Assembly (NCBI RefSeq): GCF_025399795.1
Contig: NZ_JAODTZ010000038.1
Location: 31,650 to 95,649, forward strand
Reading direction: 5' to 3'
Source: Streptomyces rhizosphaerihabitans
Lineage (GTDB): Bacteria; Actinomycetota; Actinomycetes; Streptomycetales; Streptomycetaceae
DNA: 64,000 nt
The position numbers and the translations under genes are program-made. Under the pieces are notes generated by a model. It saw only the letters and a program-made list of their open reading frames with translations. It had not been told where the DNA came from and did not search any database. Positions 18,034 through 26,336 of this stretch are shown here, one piece after another. Position 1 is the stretch's first letter. Every line of letters begins with the position of its first letter.

Positions 18034-18145
18034 TTCACCCCTCCTCAGATCGGCGTCAGGCCAGTGATCTCAGGCCCGGACGACGGCCGGCCGTCACTGA
18101 CGACCTTGATCCACTTTAGAGCACGCCGTAGCTTGAGTTTTGACG

Positions 18146-18715
18146 TCACGGTGGATCGTGGGAGGGACCGGAGCCCGACTCGCACGTGAGGCGCGCGAGG
18201 TAGGCGTCCAGGGATTGAACACGTCCTGGGAGGACTTCCCGGAGGTTCCACCAGCGGATGGCCGCGATCTCCTCGCTGGCCTGGAAGTCCCGAATGTCGG
18301 TGGTACGGCCTGCGAACAACGCCGCGTTCTCAGCTCGCCGGTCGGGTGCGAGTACAAAACCCGCGTAGCCGACGAACCGTAACGGCCCGTCAGGTATCTG
18401 GCCGCTCTCCTCCAGTAATTCGCGCGCGGCCGCCTGGCGAGGGGATTCGCCTTCCTCTATGCAGCCGCCGGGCAGTTCCCACGCCTGGCGGAATCGGTCG
18501 AAGACCACGAGGACACGGTCGGCGTGCCAGATGGCGACCAACGCCGCCGGCAGCGGCGCGTCACACGGTGGCGCGCCTTCGGTCCCGCGTGCGAAGGAGA
18601 CCAGGTCATTGCCGCGGCCGTCGGCTGCGAGGGGCGGAACATGCGAGTGGGGCACCTCACTATGATTCCCGGTCCACCGCCGTAAAAGTCCGATCCGGCC
18701 ATGACGGATGAACAA
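18146..18715 (-). CDS. Nudix hydrolase
   Basis: A Nudix-fold pyrophosphohydrolase. The catalytic Nudix box is complete: GGCIEEGESPRQAAARELL, then EESG, matching Gx5Ex7REUxEExGU. The preceding strand VLVVFDRFRQAWELPGG is typical of MutT-like enzymes. The true start is unclear: the frame runs to 18715, but GTG 18655 (VPHSHVPPLAADG) or a later start would give a more usual 150-170-residue protein. The substrate cannot be deduced. It lies downstream of, and in the same orientation as, the VCBS-like gene at 18.8 kb. Confidence 0.82.
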   Translation of the reverse strand: MFIRHGRIGLLRRWTGNHSEVPHSHVPPLAADGRGNDLVSFARGTEGAPPCDAPLPAALVAIWHADRVLVVFDRFRQAWELPGGCIEEGESPRQAAARELLEESGQIPDGPLRFVGYAGFVLAPDRRAENAALFAGRTTDIRDFQASEEIAAIRWWNLREVLPGRVQSLDAYLARLTCESGSGPSHDPP

Positions 18716-18821
18716 CCGCGACGCGGGTGGGGCATCAGGCCCGGAATCCTCACCTGGTGCTCATGGGCAGGACGGACTTGCTCGCTGCAGCTCCCCATGA
18801 GGGAGTCCGCGACCTGGGGCA

Positions 18822-19583
18822 CTAGCGATCTTCGCAGGCGCCGTAGCCGAGGGCGTCGGGGTCACGGGAGGGAAAGTCCGACTCCCCGTAGAAGCCGGTC
18901 TCCTCACGGCTCACAGACACGCCGCCCCTGTCCTGCCGGCCGATGCGGCGGGAGACGCCGCCGTCCCCGGCCGACTGGAAGACCTCCAGCTCGGCGCGGC
19001 CGTCGTGGTCGGTGTCGATGGCCCGTGCTTCGTACACGAACGACGATGACCTAATACGGATGGTGCCGGTCCGGTCGCTGCTCAGGTCGCGGGCGAGGGG
19101 CCCGTAGTGCACCTCGTGCACCACCATGTTGTCCTGCGGTGAGTCGCCATTGTTGCGCTGGCTGTAGAAGAAGGCCAGGTCGAGGTAACCGTCGCCGTCG
19201 AAGTCGCCGAAGGCTCCCCGCGTCTTCATGTCCTTCTTCGACGCGCCTCGCAGCTTCTGCCAGAACCCGCGGGCAGCGTCGACTTTGACAACGGTCCGGT
19301 GATCGTCCTTCTGGAAGACCACTGAGCTGGTGACCTCGTTGATCTCGTCCAGGTGCCCGTCCGCGTCCACGTCGGCCCGCAGGGTGAGGGTGAAGCCGTC
19401 GACGGCGCATATGGCCATGGGGGCGTGGTCGCCGGGTCGGGGTCCGGTGCCCAGCAGAAGCCACGTACCACCGGCGATCACGACGAGAGCGGTGGTGAGC
19501 CACTGGCGACGTGTACGCGGTCGCGGCAGCGACGAGAGCACACCCCGAGACATGGATTGCTTCGGAGCAGTGGAAGACGGCAC
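18822..19583 (-). CDS. Membrane-anchored FG-GAP/VCBS-like protein
   Basis: A 253-residue protein with a short cytoplasmic N-terminus, one membrane segment (LTTALVVIAGGTWLLLG, about 28-44) and an extracellular domain. That domain contains Ca-binding-like Asp loops of the FG-GAP/VCBS type: DVDADGHLDEI, DFDGDGYLDLAFF and DTDHDGRAELEVF. Such repeats form beta-propeller blades or Ca-stabilised loops in cell-surface proteins. The start is GTG 19583 or ATG 19553. The function is unknown; a larger secreted FG-GAP protein is encoded 3.4 kb away. Confidence 0.78.
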   Translation of the reverse strand: MPSSTAPKQSMSRGVLSSLPRPRTRRQWLTTALVVIAGGTWLLLGTGPRPGDHAPMAICAVDGFTLTLRADVDADGHLDEINEVTSSVVFQKDDHRTVVKVDAARGFWQKLRGASKKDMKTRGAFGDFDGDGYLDLAFFYSQRNNGDSPQDNMVVHEVHYGPLARDLSSDRTGTIRIRSSSFVYEARAIDTDHDGRAELEVFQSAGDGGVSRRIGRQDRGGVSVSREETGFYGESDFPSRDPDALGYGACEDR

Positions 19584-19650
19584 GCCAACACCCTACTGAT
19601 TAGGGCTGACACAGGTGAATCGGCCCCGATGACCGCGTCTGACACGGGAG

Positions 19651-19937
19651 TTGGGCCTTCGGTCCGGTGTCGGAACATCACCGTGCATCGTGCCGGACGA
19701 ACTCTGGGACCACCTGGAGCCGCTCCTCCCGCGACACGAGCGGCGCTTCCGGCATCCGGGCCGCAAGCCGTTGCCGGACCGGGACGTGCTCCGTTCGGGA
19801 TCCTGTACGTGCTGCACACCGGGATCCAGTGGGACTGCCTTCCGAAGGACTTGGGGTTCGGCTCGAGCATGACGCGCCGGCGGCGGCTGCGGGACCGGAA
19901 CGCGGCCGGCGTCCGACAGCGGCTGCGCGCCCGCTGA
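19651..19937 (+). pseudogene. IS5-family transposase remnant
   Basis: The frame starts with the typical IS5-group N-terminus (IVPDELWDHLEPLLPRHERR). It then shifts: GILYVLHTGIQW followed by LPKDLGFGSSMT continues in another frame, and RRRLRDRNAAGV follows after further loss. Only the N-terminal third of the transposase is left, with at least one frameshift, so it is inactive. Confidence 0.75.
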
Positions 19938-20391
19938 CATCGTCGAAGGTAGCCGTGGCGCCACGCCCGTCACCTCGGCGCGCGGCCCGGAACGAGTCCC
20001 GCCGAAGGGAGTCACCCCAAACCCACCCAGGTCCGCTGGTGGTGCGCGCACTGGTTGCGCGCGGCATCGACGGCCCTGGCCTCGTGGCGCACGGTGTCCG
20101 GGATCGCGGCTGCGAGCGCGCGGAGCGGCCTTGCGCGGCCAGCTCCGGTCGACTCCGACGGGAGGTCAGCGGCCTTGTCCGCGGCGCTCGTTGGGCGCTG
20201 GGCACGGCGGCCGCTGTGGTGGCGGACTTGCCGGGCTTGCTGTCGTGTCCTAGCTGCCTCGTCACGGCCTGCACGTGAAGGGCTCGGCCTGTCCCCGTTC
20301 ACCCCGCGCGCGGTAGGGGCCCCCTACCGCGCGCCCCCTTCGCGCTGCTGCCCTTGAAGTCCGTCACTTCCAGGAAGGACGTGCGCTTCAC
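19938..20391. other. Intergenic with one strong hairpin
   Basis: No gene is supported in this 450-bp stretch. It contains the perfect inverted repeat at 20306-20334. Confidence 0.45.
20306..20334. terminator. Perfect 14-bp inverted repeat, probable terminator
   Basis: GCGCGCGGTAGGGG (20306-20319) and its exact complement (20321-20334) are separated by one base. It has the same layout and outer bases as the hairpin at 301-327. Confidence 0.6.
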
Positions 20392-20565
20392 ATGGCCACG
20401 ACACAGGACGACTGGAATTCCAGTTACGCCGATGGTCGCCGCTACAGCCGACTCAGTGGCAGTGAACGGTCCCTGCTCTCCGTCGGATCACCGCCCTGTT
20501 CAACGCGCACCCGGGGGCCCGCTGATCGGGCGCTGGAGCGGCCGGCGCGGGGAGGCATCCTGTGA
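20392..20565 (+). pseudogene. Class I methyltransferase remnant
   Basis: A 57-codon frame begins MATTQDDWNSSYADGRRY, the usual N-terminus of streptomycete class I SAM-dependent methyltransferases. The SAM-binding core is missing. After about residue 29 the frame runs into unrelated sequence; in another frame ITALFNAHPGAR looks like the original C-terminus. An internal deletion is the simplest explanation. Its stop overlaps the GTG start of the ABC transporter gene (GTGA), so it could act as a translated leader. Confidence 0.5.
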
Positions 20566-22550
20566 AGAGGATTCTGGGTCGCATACGGATGGCCGAGCCG
20601 GAAGTCTCCGATGCGGAGCGGGAGTTGTTCGGCGGTCCGCTGCGCTACGACATGGGCTGGTCCGAACACGAGCGTGCACGACTCGACTTGACCATGATGT
20701 CCGCTCTGCGCTCCATGCCGACTCTGGTCGGTGCCACCTTGCGGATGGCGTGGAACGCGGACCGGCGAGCATTGTCGGCGGTCGTGATCAGCGAGATCGG
20801 GCAGGGCATCGCTGCTGCGGTAAGCCTGCTCGCGGTGAACGCCGTCATGCACGCTCTGCTGGGCTCGGGCACGCCGGTGGAGCGCTTGCACGCAGTCCTG
20901 CCCGGCCTGCTGGCCGCGGCCGGAATCGCGGTGGTCAACTCCGCTCTGGCCGGATGGTCCACCTCACGGGCAGGCCGCCTTGAGCCACTGGTCGAGCGGA
21001 TCGCCACCACCCAGTACCTGACCGCGGCCACAGCGGTCGAGCTGGAGGCCATCGAGGACCCGGACTTCCGGCGGCTGATCGACGTCGCCCAGTACGGTGC
21101 CGTATCCGCTCGCCACATGATCGGTGCCTGCGTGGCCGCTATGAACGGCACCATCTCCCTGATCGCCACGGCCGGTGTCCTCACCGTCCTGCACCCGGCC
21201 CTGCTGCCGATGCTGATCCTGATCGCGGCACCGCGCGGCTGGGGCGCCATGCGGGTGGCGCAGGAGCGCTATGTGTCGGTGATGAGCTGGATCGAGCACG
21301 TACGGGCCAGTCGCCTCATCGGCAACCTGCTGACCGAGCGCACCGCCGCCCAGGAGGTGCGCATCCACGCCGTGGGCCCGTTCCTGCTCAGCCGGTATCG
21401 ACGCATGGCCGAGAGTGCCGAGGCCGAGCAGGGGCGGCTGGCGTCCAGCAAGGCAGTGACCGAGTGGGTCGCCGCCGCGTTGTCGGGGCTCGCCCTGGCC
21501 GCCACGTACGGAACGATGTTCTGGCTGGTCATGAGTGGGCACATGGGCCTGGCGGTGGCAGGTACTGCGGTCATTGCCGTCCGTTCCGGCTCGGCGAGCC
21601 TGGGCGCGCTGGTGATGAACGTGAACCAGTTGCACGAGGAATCCCTCTACATCCGCGATCACTCCCGCTTTCTGGACGAGGCGGCCAAACGTGCCATCCC
21701 CTGCGGGGGCGATACCGTTCCGCCACAGGTCAAGCAAGTCGTCCTCGACCAGGTGACCTACCGCTATCCCGACCGCGAGACAGCTGCCCTGGACGAGGTT
21801 TCACTCACCCTGCCCATGGGCTCGGTCACGGCCGTGGTGGGCGAGAACGGCTCGGGCAAGAGCACCTTGATGAAGGTGCTGTCGGGCCTGCTGCTGCCGC
21901 AGAGCGGGAGCGTGCTGTGGGGCGATGCCGATGTGGCGTCCTTGGACCGCGCCCAAGTCTTCGACCGGGTCGCGCTGCTCACCCAGGATTTTCAACGCTG
22001 GCCCGTGACAGCCGCGTTGAACATTCGGATCGGCCGGCCCGCCCAGGAGGCCACAACTGGGGACCTGCAACCGTCCGTCGACTATGCGGGAGCCGACACG
22101 GTCATCGCGAAACTGCCGGACGGCTTGCAGAGCCTGCTGGCACGGATGTTCCGCGGAGCCAGCGAACTCTCGGGCGGGGAATGGCAGAAGGTCGGTCTGG
22201 CCCGCACCCACTGGCGCAGTGCCACATCCACGGCGGACAGTGTCCTCATCGTGGACGAGCCCACCTCCGCACTCGATCCGGAGGCCGAGATCGCCGCCTT
22301 CAACCGCATCCGCTGCCTCGCAGCCCCCAACAGGGCCGTTGTCCTGGTCACCCACCGCATGTCGGGCGTCCGTCATGCAGACCGCATCTACGTCCTGCAC
22401 CAGGGCCGACTGGCCGAGCAGGGAAGCCACGACGAGTTGGTGGCAGCTCAGGGCCGCTACGCCGCGATGTTCGACGCCCAAGCCGCCCAGTACGCCCCTG
22501 CCCCTCCCCTTCCGCACCCGTCATCGCCCCCCGTCACAGATCCCACTTGA
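20562..22550 (+). CDS. ABC exporter, fused permease-ATPase
   Basis: A 662-residue half-transporter of the ABC exporter type. About 50 cytoplasmic residues are followed by a six-helix membrane domain (about 70-380) and a C-terminal nucleotide-binding domain. Walker A is GENGSGKST near residue 428, the Q-loop is LLTQDF, the signature is LSGGE, Walker B is VLIVDEPTSALD, and the H-loop is VTHR. A homodimer would export a peptide or small molecule. Helices do not show the C39 protease domain of bacteriocin exporters. GTG 20562 follows GGGGAGG. The substrate is not evident from the neighbours. Confidence 0.9.
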   Translation: MKRILGRIRMAEPEVSDAERELFGGPLRYDMGWSEHERARLDLTMMSALRSMPTLVGATLRMAWNADRRALSAVVISEIGQGIAAAVSLLAVNAVMHALLGSGTPVERLHAVLPGLLAAAGIAVVNSALAGWSTSRAGRLEPLVERIATTQYLTAATAVELEAIEDPDFRRLIDVAQYGAVSARHMIGACVAAMNGTISLIATAGVLTVLHPALLPMLILIAAPRGWGAMRVAQERYVSVMSWIEHVRASRLIGNLLTERTAAQEVRIHAVGPFLLSRYRRMAESAEAEQGRLASSKAVTEWVAAALSGLALAATYGTMFWLVMSGHMGLAVAGTAVIAVRSGSASLGALVMNVNQLHEESLYIRDHSRFLDEAAKRAIPCGGDTVPPQVKQVVLDQVTYRYPDRETAALDEVSLTLPMGSVTAVVGENGSGKSTLMKVLSGLLLPQSGSVLWGDADVASLDRAQVFDRVALLTQDFQRWPVTAALNIRIGRPAQEATTGDLQPSVDYAGADTVIAKLPDGLQSLLARMFRGASELSGGEWQKVGLARTHWRSATSTADSVLIVDEPTSALDPEAEIAAFNRIRCLAAPNRAVVLVTHRMSGVRHADRIYVLHQGRLAEQGSHDELVAAQGRYAAMFDAQAAQYAPAPPLPHPSSPPVTDPT

Positions 22551-23000
22551 GCGAGGTGGGAAGCAGGAGCAACCGCAGCCGGCGGTACACGGAGGAGTTC
22601 GAACGGGACACGGCCGCTTTCCTGTGCTCCTCCGGACAGGCGGGTACGCCTACGACGGATGCCGTCCGCATCGGCAGGCCTGAATCCGTCAACTCTCCGG
22701 CGCGCTGACTACAACCCCGTATGAACTTGGGATGTCTTCTCAGTGAGTACAAGGGGGCGTTGCCCTCACCGCACTGCCCGACGGGGGAGGCCAGGCGTGA
22801 CTCCTTGCGGTTCACGACGGGCGCGGTGGCGTTGTGGCCCTCCCCGACCACCTGCCACGCCCCTGCCCCCTCCCTGTCCCTGAAACGTGCCTCGCCGTCG
22901 GCCGGAGAACCGACCGCGCACCTGCGGCGCCCCGCGCACAGGGCGCCGCGACCGAGCAGGAACCCGCAGGCCAATCCAGAAAAGAAGGAGATTTTCTCCG
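22551..23000. other. Intergenic, no gene seen
   Basis: A 450-bp stretch with no frame carrying recognisable features. The last bases hold AAGAAGGAG before the FG-GAP gene. Confidence 0.4.
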
Positions 23001-24503
23001 GTGCGTCACATCAAAAGCGCGGCCCTGACGGCCGCCGCACTCCTCAGCCTCGGTGGCGGCACGATCGCCGCGGCCCCTGCGGCACAGGCCCCTGTGCCCT
23101 TTCCGTCCATCGGCTGGCAGCAGCACAACTGCGACTACGACGGCAACGGGTTCGACGACGTACTGATCGGCGCCCCGGGCGCCACGGTGAGCGGCGCCAA
23201 GGCCGCCGGCTACGTCACCGTGCAGTACAGCTCGTCAAGAGGTCTCAGCACGACCAGAAAGAGCGTCCTTCACCAGAACACCTCCGGCGTCCCGGGCGCC
23301 GCCGAGGCCGGCGACGGCTTCGGCAGCGCCGTGGCCTCGGGTGACCTGGACAACGACGGTTACGACGACGCGATCGTCGGCATCCCCGGCGAAGACCTGG
23401 CCGGACTGTCCGACGCGGGCGGTGCCGTCGTCTTCTGGGGCTCGCCGAGCGGGCTGCACGGGACCGACAGCACCTGGCTGCAGAACCCCGACCGGCTGCG
23501 GGCCGGCGCGAACTTCGGCCTGGCCATCGAAGCGGCCCGGTACTTCGCCCCGGACCCGGCGAACCCGGACGCCAACCCCCGCGACAGCATCGCCCTCCTG
23601 GAGAACGACACACTGCTGTTCTTCACCGCCGCACCGGAGGCGGCGGCACGGCAGATGAAGGCGGTGGACACGGGAGTCCGGGCCCGGGACGTGAGCCCGC
23701 TGGAGACCGGCTTCGCTTTCCGGAGCCTCAGCCACGGCAACTACAACGAGGACGGCTGGGCCGACCTGGCGATCTCCGGTGTGACCACCGGCGACCAGCC
23801 CGGCATCGGTGCCACCCAGGTGCTGTACGGCGCACCCAGCGTCGAGGCGCTGGGCGACGGCGGCACGTTCGAAGGTGGTCCCGCGATCGTCTCCGGCGAC
23901 TTCAAACATGACGGCCAGGACGACCTGGTCATCGGCAACACGGGCGTCGGCTCACCCGTCGGTGGATCCGTCTCCCTCTACCTGGGCAAGGGCGATCTCT
24001 CCGGACTCGACCCGACCCCGGCACAGACGTGGACGCAGGACTCCCCGGGTGTCCCCGGCACAGCCGAGGCCGGTGACCGGTGGGGTGCCGAGCTGTCCGC
24101 CGGTGACACCGACGGCGACGGCCGCCCGGATCTCGCCATCGGGGCGCCCGGGGAGGACGTGGGTTCCGTGTCCGACGCGGGTGCGGTCTGGACGCTGCGC
24201 GGCGCACCGGACGGGCTGACGGCGACCGGGGCGCGCAGCTTCGACCAGAACTCCGCCGGCATTCCCGGCGTCGCGGAGGCCTCGGACCGGTGGGGTGGCC
24301 AGGTGCGGCTGATCGACGCCGACAAGGACGGTCTGTTCGGTCTGCTGGCGGCGGCGCCCGGTGAGAACACCAACGACGGCATCGTATGGGTCGTTCCCGG
24401 CTCGTCGTCGGGGCTGACCGCCAACGGTTCGTGGACCTACGACGGGGCGAGCCTCGGGGCATCGGTGGCCAATGCGCGGTTCGGTGCGGCGATCGACGAG
24501 TAG
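23001..24503 (+). CDS. Secreted FG-GAP repeat (integrin alpha-like) protein
   Basis: A 500-residue secreted protein. The signal peptide (RHIKSAALTAAALLSLGGG, cleavage after APAAQA) is followed by FG-GAP repeats likely forming a seven-bladed beta-propeller. Ca-binding-type Asp loops recur: DYDGNGFDDVLIG, DLDNDGYDDAIVG, NYNEDGWADLAIS, DFKHDGQDDLVIG, DTDGDGRPDLAIG and DADKDGLFGLLAA. GTG 23001 is chosen because GGAG and the signal peptide fit; the longer frame upstream reads through non-coding sequence. Such proteins are common in Streptomyces exoproteomes; the ligand is unknown. Confidence 0.88.
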   Translation: MRHIKSAALTAAALLSLGGGTIAAAPAAQAPVPFPSIGWQQHNCDYDGNGFDDVLIGAPGATVSGAKAAGYVTVQYSSSRGLSTTRKSVLHQNTSGVPGAAEAGDGFGSAVASGDLDNDGYDDAIVGIPGEDLAGLSDAGGAVVFWGSPSGLHGTDSTWLQNPDRLRAGANFGLAIEAARYFAPDPANPDANPRDSIALLENDTLLFFTAAPEAAARQMKAVDTGVRARDVSPLETGFAFRSLSHGNYNEDGWADLAISGVTTGDQPGIGATQVLYGAPSVEALGDGGTFEGGPAIVSGDFKHDGQDDLVIGNTGVGSPVGGSVSLYLGKGDLSGLDPTPAQTWTQDSPGVPGTAEAGDRWGAELSAGDTDGDGRPDLAIGAPGEDVGSVSDAGAVWTLRGAPDGLTATGARSFDQNSAGIPGVAEASDRWGGQVRLIDADKDGLFGLLAAAPGENTNDGIVWVVPGSSSGLTANGSWTYDGASLGASVANARFGAAIDE

Positions 24504-24714
24504 CGGAAGCCTGGAGCAGGGCTGGGGAGTTCACCGGCGTTCGTCACAACTCACGTGTTCTGTATGCCTCTTGGGAGGCGGTGGTGTGGCCTTCTGGCCG
24601 CCCGGTGTGGCGCTGTGTCCGTGGGGAATCGGGCACGGCGCCACAGCCGTCAGAGCGCCCTTCGGCACTGATGTCGACCCGCGGGGCCCCTTCGCTCACC
24701 AGGTTGCCTTCGCG

Positions 24715-24736
24715 GGGCAGCCGAAGTCGGCTGCCC
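24715..24736. terminator. 10-bp inverted repeat
   Basis: GGGCAGCCGA-AG-TCGGCTGCCC, 212 bases after the FG-GAP stop and 148 bases before the next gene. It is a possible terminator in the otherwise gene-free interval 24504-24883. Confidence 0.45.
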
Positions 24737-24883
24737 GTGAGGGAGTCCGCGGGGCAAGCACCCGGACGTGACACCTCTACGAGCGCTCGGACCTCAGGTC
24801 AATTCCGGGGCGACCCGTACAACCAAACCCCTGACCGGCATGTCGTACATCACAGGTAAAAGAGCCGAAAACAAGGGGACCTG

Positions 24884-25450
24884 ATGCGTACGAGACGATA
24901 CGGGGCGGTGCTGGCCGCCCTCACGATGGCCAGTGTGGGCGTGGGAGTCGCAGCGCCGACGGCGGCGGGCGCGGCCACGACGGCTGTCGCATGCCCGACC
25001 GGCTGGGGCAGCCTTCCGAAAACCGCGGCGGACGCCGCCGACGGGTCCCTGACCGACATCAGGACGGGCGAGCACGACTGCTACGACCGCATGGTCTTCG
25101 ACGTACCCACGGCGGGCACCGAGCCGATCGGGTACACCGTGCACTACGTCGACGCGTTCTACCAGGACCCGTCCGGCATACGCATCCCGATCTCCGGCGG
25201 GGCGATCATCGAGATCATCGTGTCCGCCCCCGCCTACGACCCGGAGACCCACTCCGAGACCTACCCCGGCCGGGGCGGGCGACCGCTTCCGGGCGTCGAC
25301 CTGACCGGCTACCGAACCTTCCGGGACGCGAAGTTCGGGGCCAGCTTCGAGGGAGTAACGCAGGTGGGGCTCGGTGTGCGGGCCCGGCTGCCGTTCCGGG
25401 TGTCCCAGCTCTCCGACCGACTGGTGGTCGACGTCGCGCACACCTGGTGA
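24884..25450 (+). CDS. Secreted AMIN-like domain protein
   Basis: A 188-residue secreted protein. The signal peptide (RTRRYGAVLAALTMASVGVG, cleavage around AGA-AT) is followed by the AMIN-like fold typical of actinobacterial envelope proteins. Visible family blocks are TDIRTGEHDCYDRMVFDV, GYTVHYVD, GAIIEIIVSAPAYDP, GYRTFRDAKF with SFEGVTQVGLGVRARLPF, and the ending RLVVDVAHTW. AMIN-type domains bind the cell wall or polysaccharide in characterised cases; this variant's role is not known. ATG 24884 follows aaggggac. Confidence 0.85.
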   Translation: MRTRRYGAVLAALTMASVGVGVAAPTAAGAATTAVACPTGWGSLPKTAADAADGSLTDIRTGEHDCYDRMVFDVPTAGTEPIGYTVHYVDAFYQDPSGIRIPISGGAIIEIIVSAPAYDPETHSETYPGRGGRPLPGVDLTGYRTFRDAKFGASFEGVTQVGLGVRARLPFRVSQLSDRLVVDVAHTW

Positions 25451-26336
25451 GGCAGTCGCCGCCAGCCTTCGTGAACGTGCCCGCCCCGTACGAGTCGCTG
25501 CGCTCGTCCGGCTGACGGCACGGCGCCGGGTCAAACGTCCGATCGAGCCGACCGGTGTGACGACCCGGCTGCAGCCCGCCTGCGCTTCCACCTTTTCCGC
25601 GAGGCGCACGCGGTCGCCGCACGCCGTACCGAGGAGTCCCCGCACCACGTTCCCTCCGGACCGGGCGACGGGGTGGCGGGGTGGCGGGTCCGGGTACCAG
25701 GCTGACGGAGGACAACGGTGCCGCCGGCCGAACGGAGCGGGCGCCCCTTTGCGGACCCGCCCGATGGCCGGCCGGGGAAGACTTCGACCTCGGCCGGACT
25801 CGAACGGGACGGGCCTGTTTCCGTGTGGTCGTCCGGTGCCTGCGTCCTCCTTGCCATGGTCGCGGCAGAGTTCCAGGGCGCGTTCCGTCCAGGTGGTGAC
25901 GGGGTGGCCGACGGACGGTGTGTGCAGACCGATCCCGCAGCGCGGCGGTGGAAGGATCCGCCTGCCGCCGACGGTGATGGGCGAAGGCACCTCCCCATCC
26001 CGGCTCGCGTCGACCGACCACAGGGAGAAGACCGGCTGGCCGCTGTACACCCCGCGCTACGACGGCACCTTCGTCGCCCGGCCGATCGGCTGCGCGAGAC
26101 GCGGGCGCGGCTCCGGCGCGATGGAGCCCGGCGGCAGCATGGCGTGCGTTGGATCCCACGCTGCCGACGGGTTGACTCGCATTCAGGCCGTACTGCCCGG
26201 TGGGGGTCACCGCCCGCCGGCCGGGCACCGCACTGACCGCCAGAGTGTCCACAGGACAGGGGTCGCCTCACCTTCGAACCGGACCCCAGTACTCCGGTCG
26301 GTCGTGCGGCGGTCGCGCGGCGGTTTTGGCGGCGCG
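25451..26336. other. Long intergenic stretch, possibly decayed
   Basis: Nearly 0.9 kb without a supported gene. Long frames exist on both strands because of high GC, but they overlap one another, lack ribosome-binding sites and show no family motif. A decayed gene is possible. Confidence 0.4.

Noticed and set aside
25215..26252. 345-codon minus-strand frame in the 25.5-26.3 kb gap
   Set aside because: No start signal or motif, Arg/Pro-rich composition, and three other frames are open over the same stretch.
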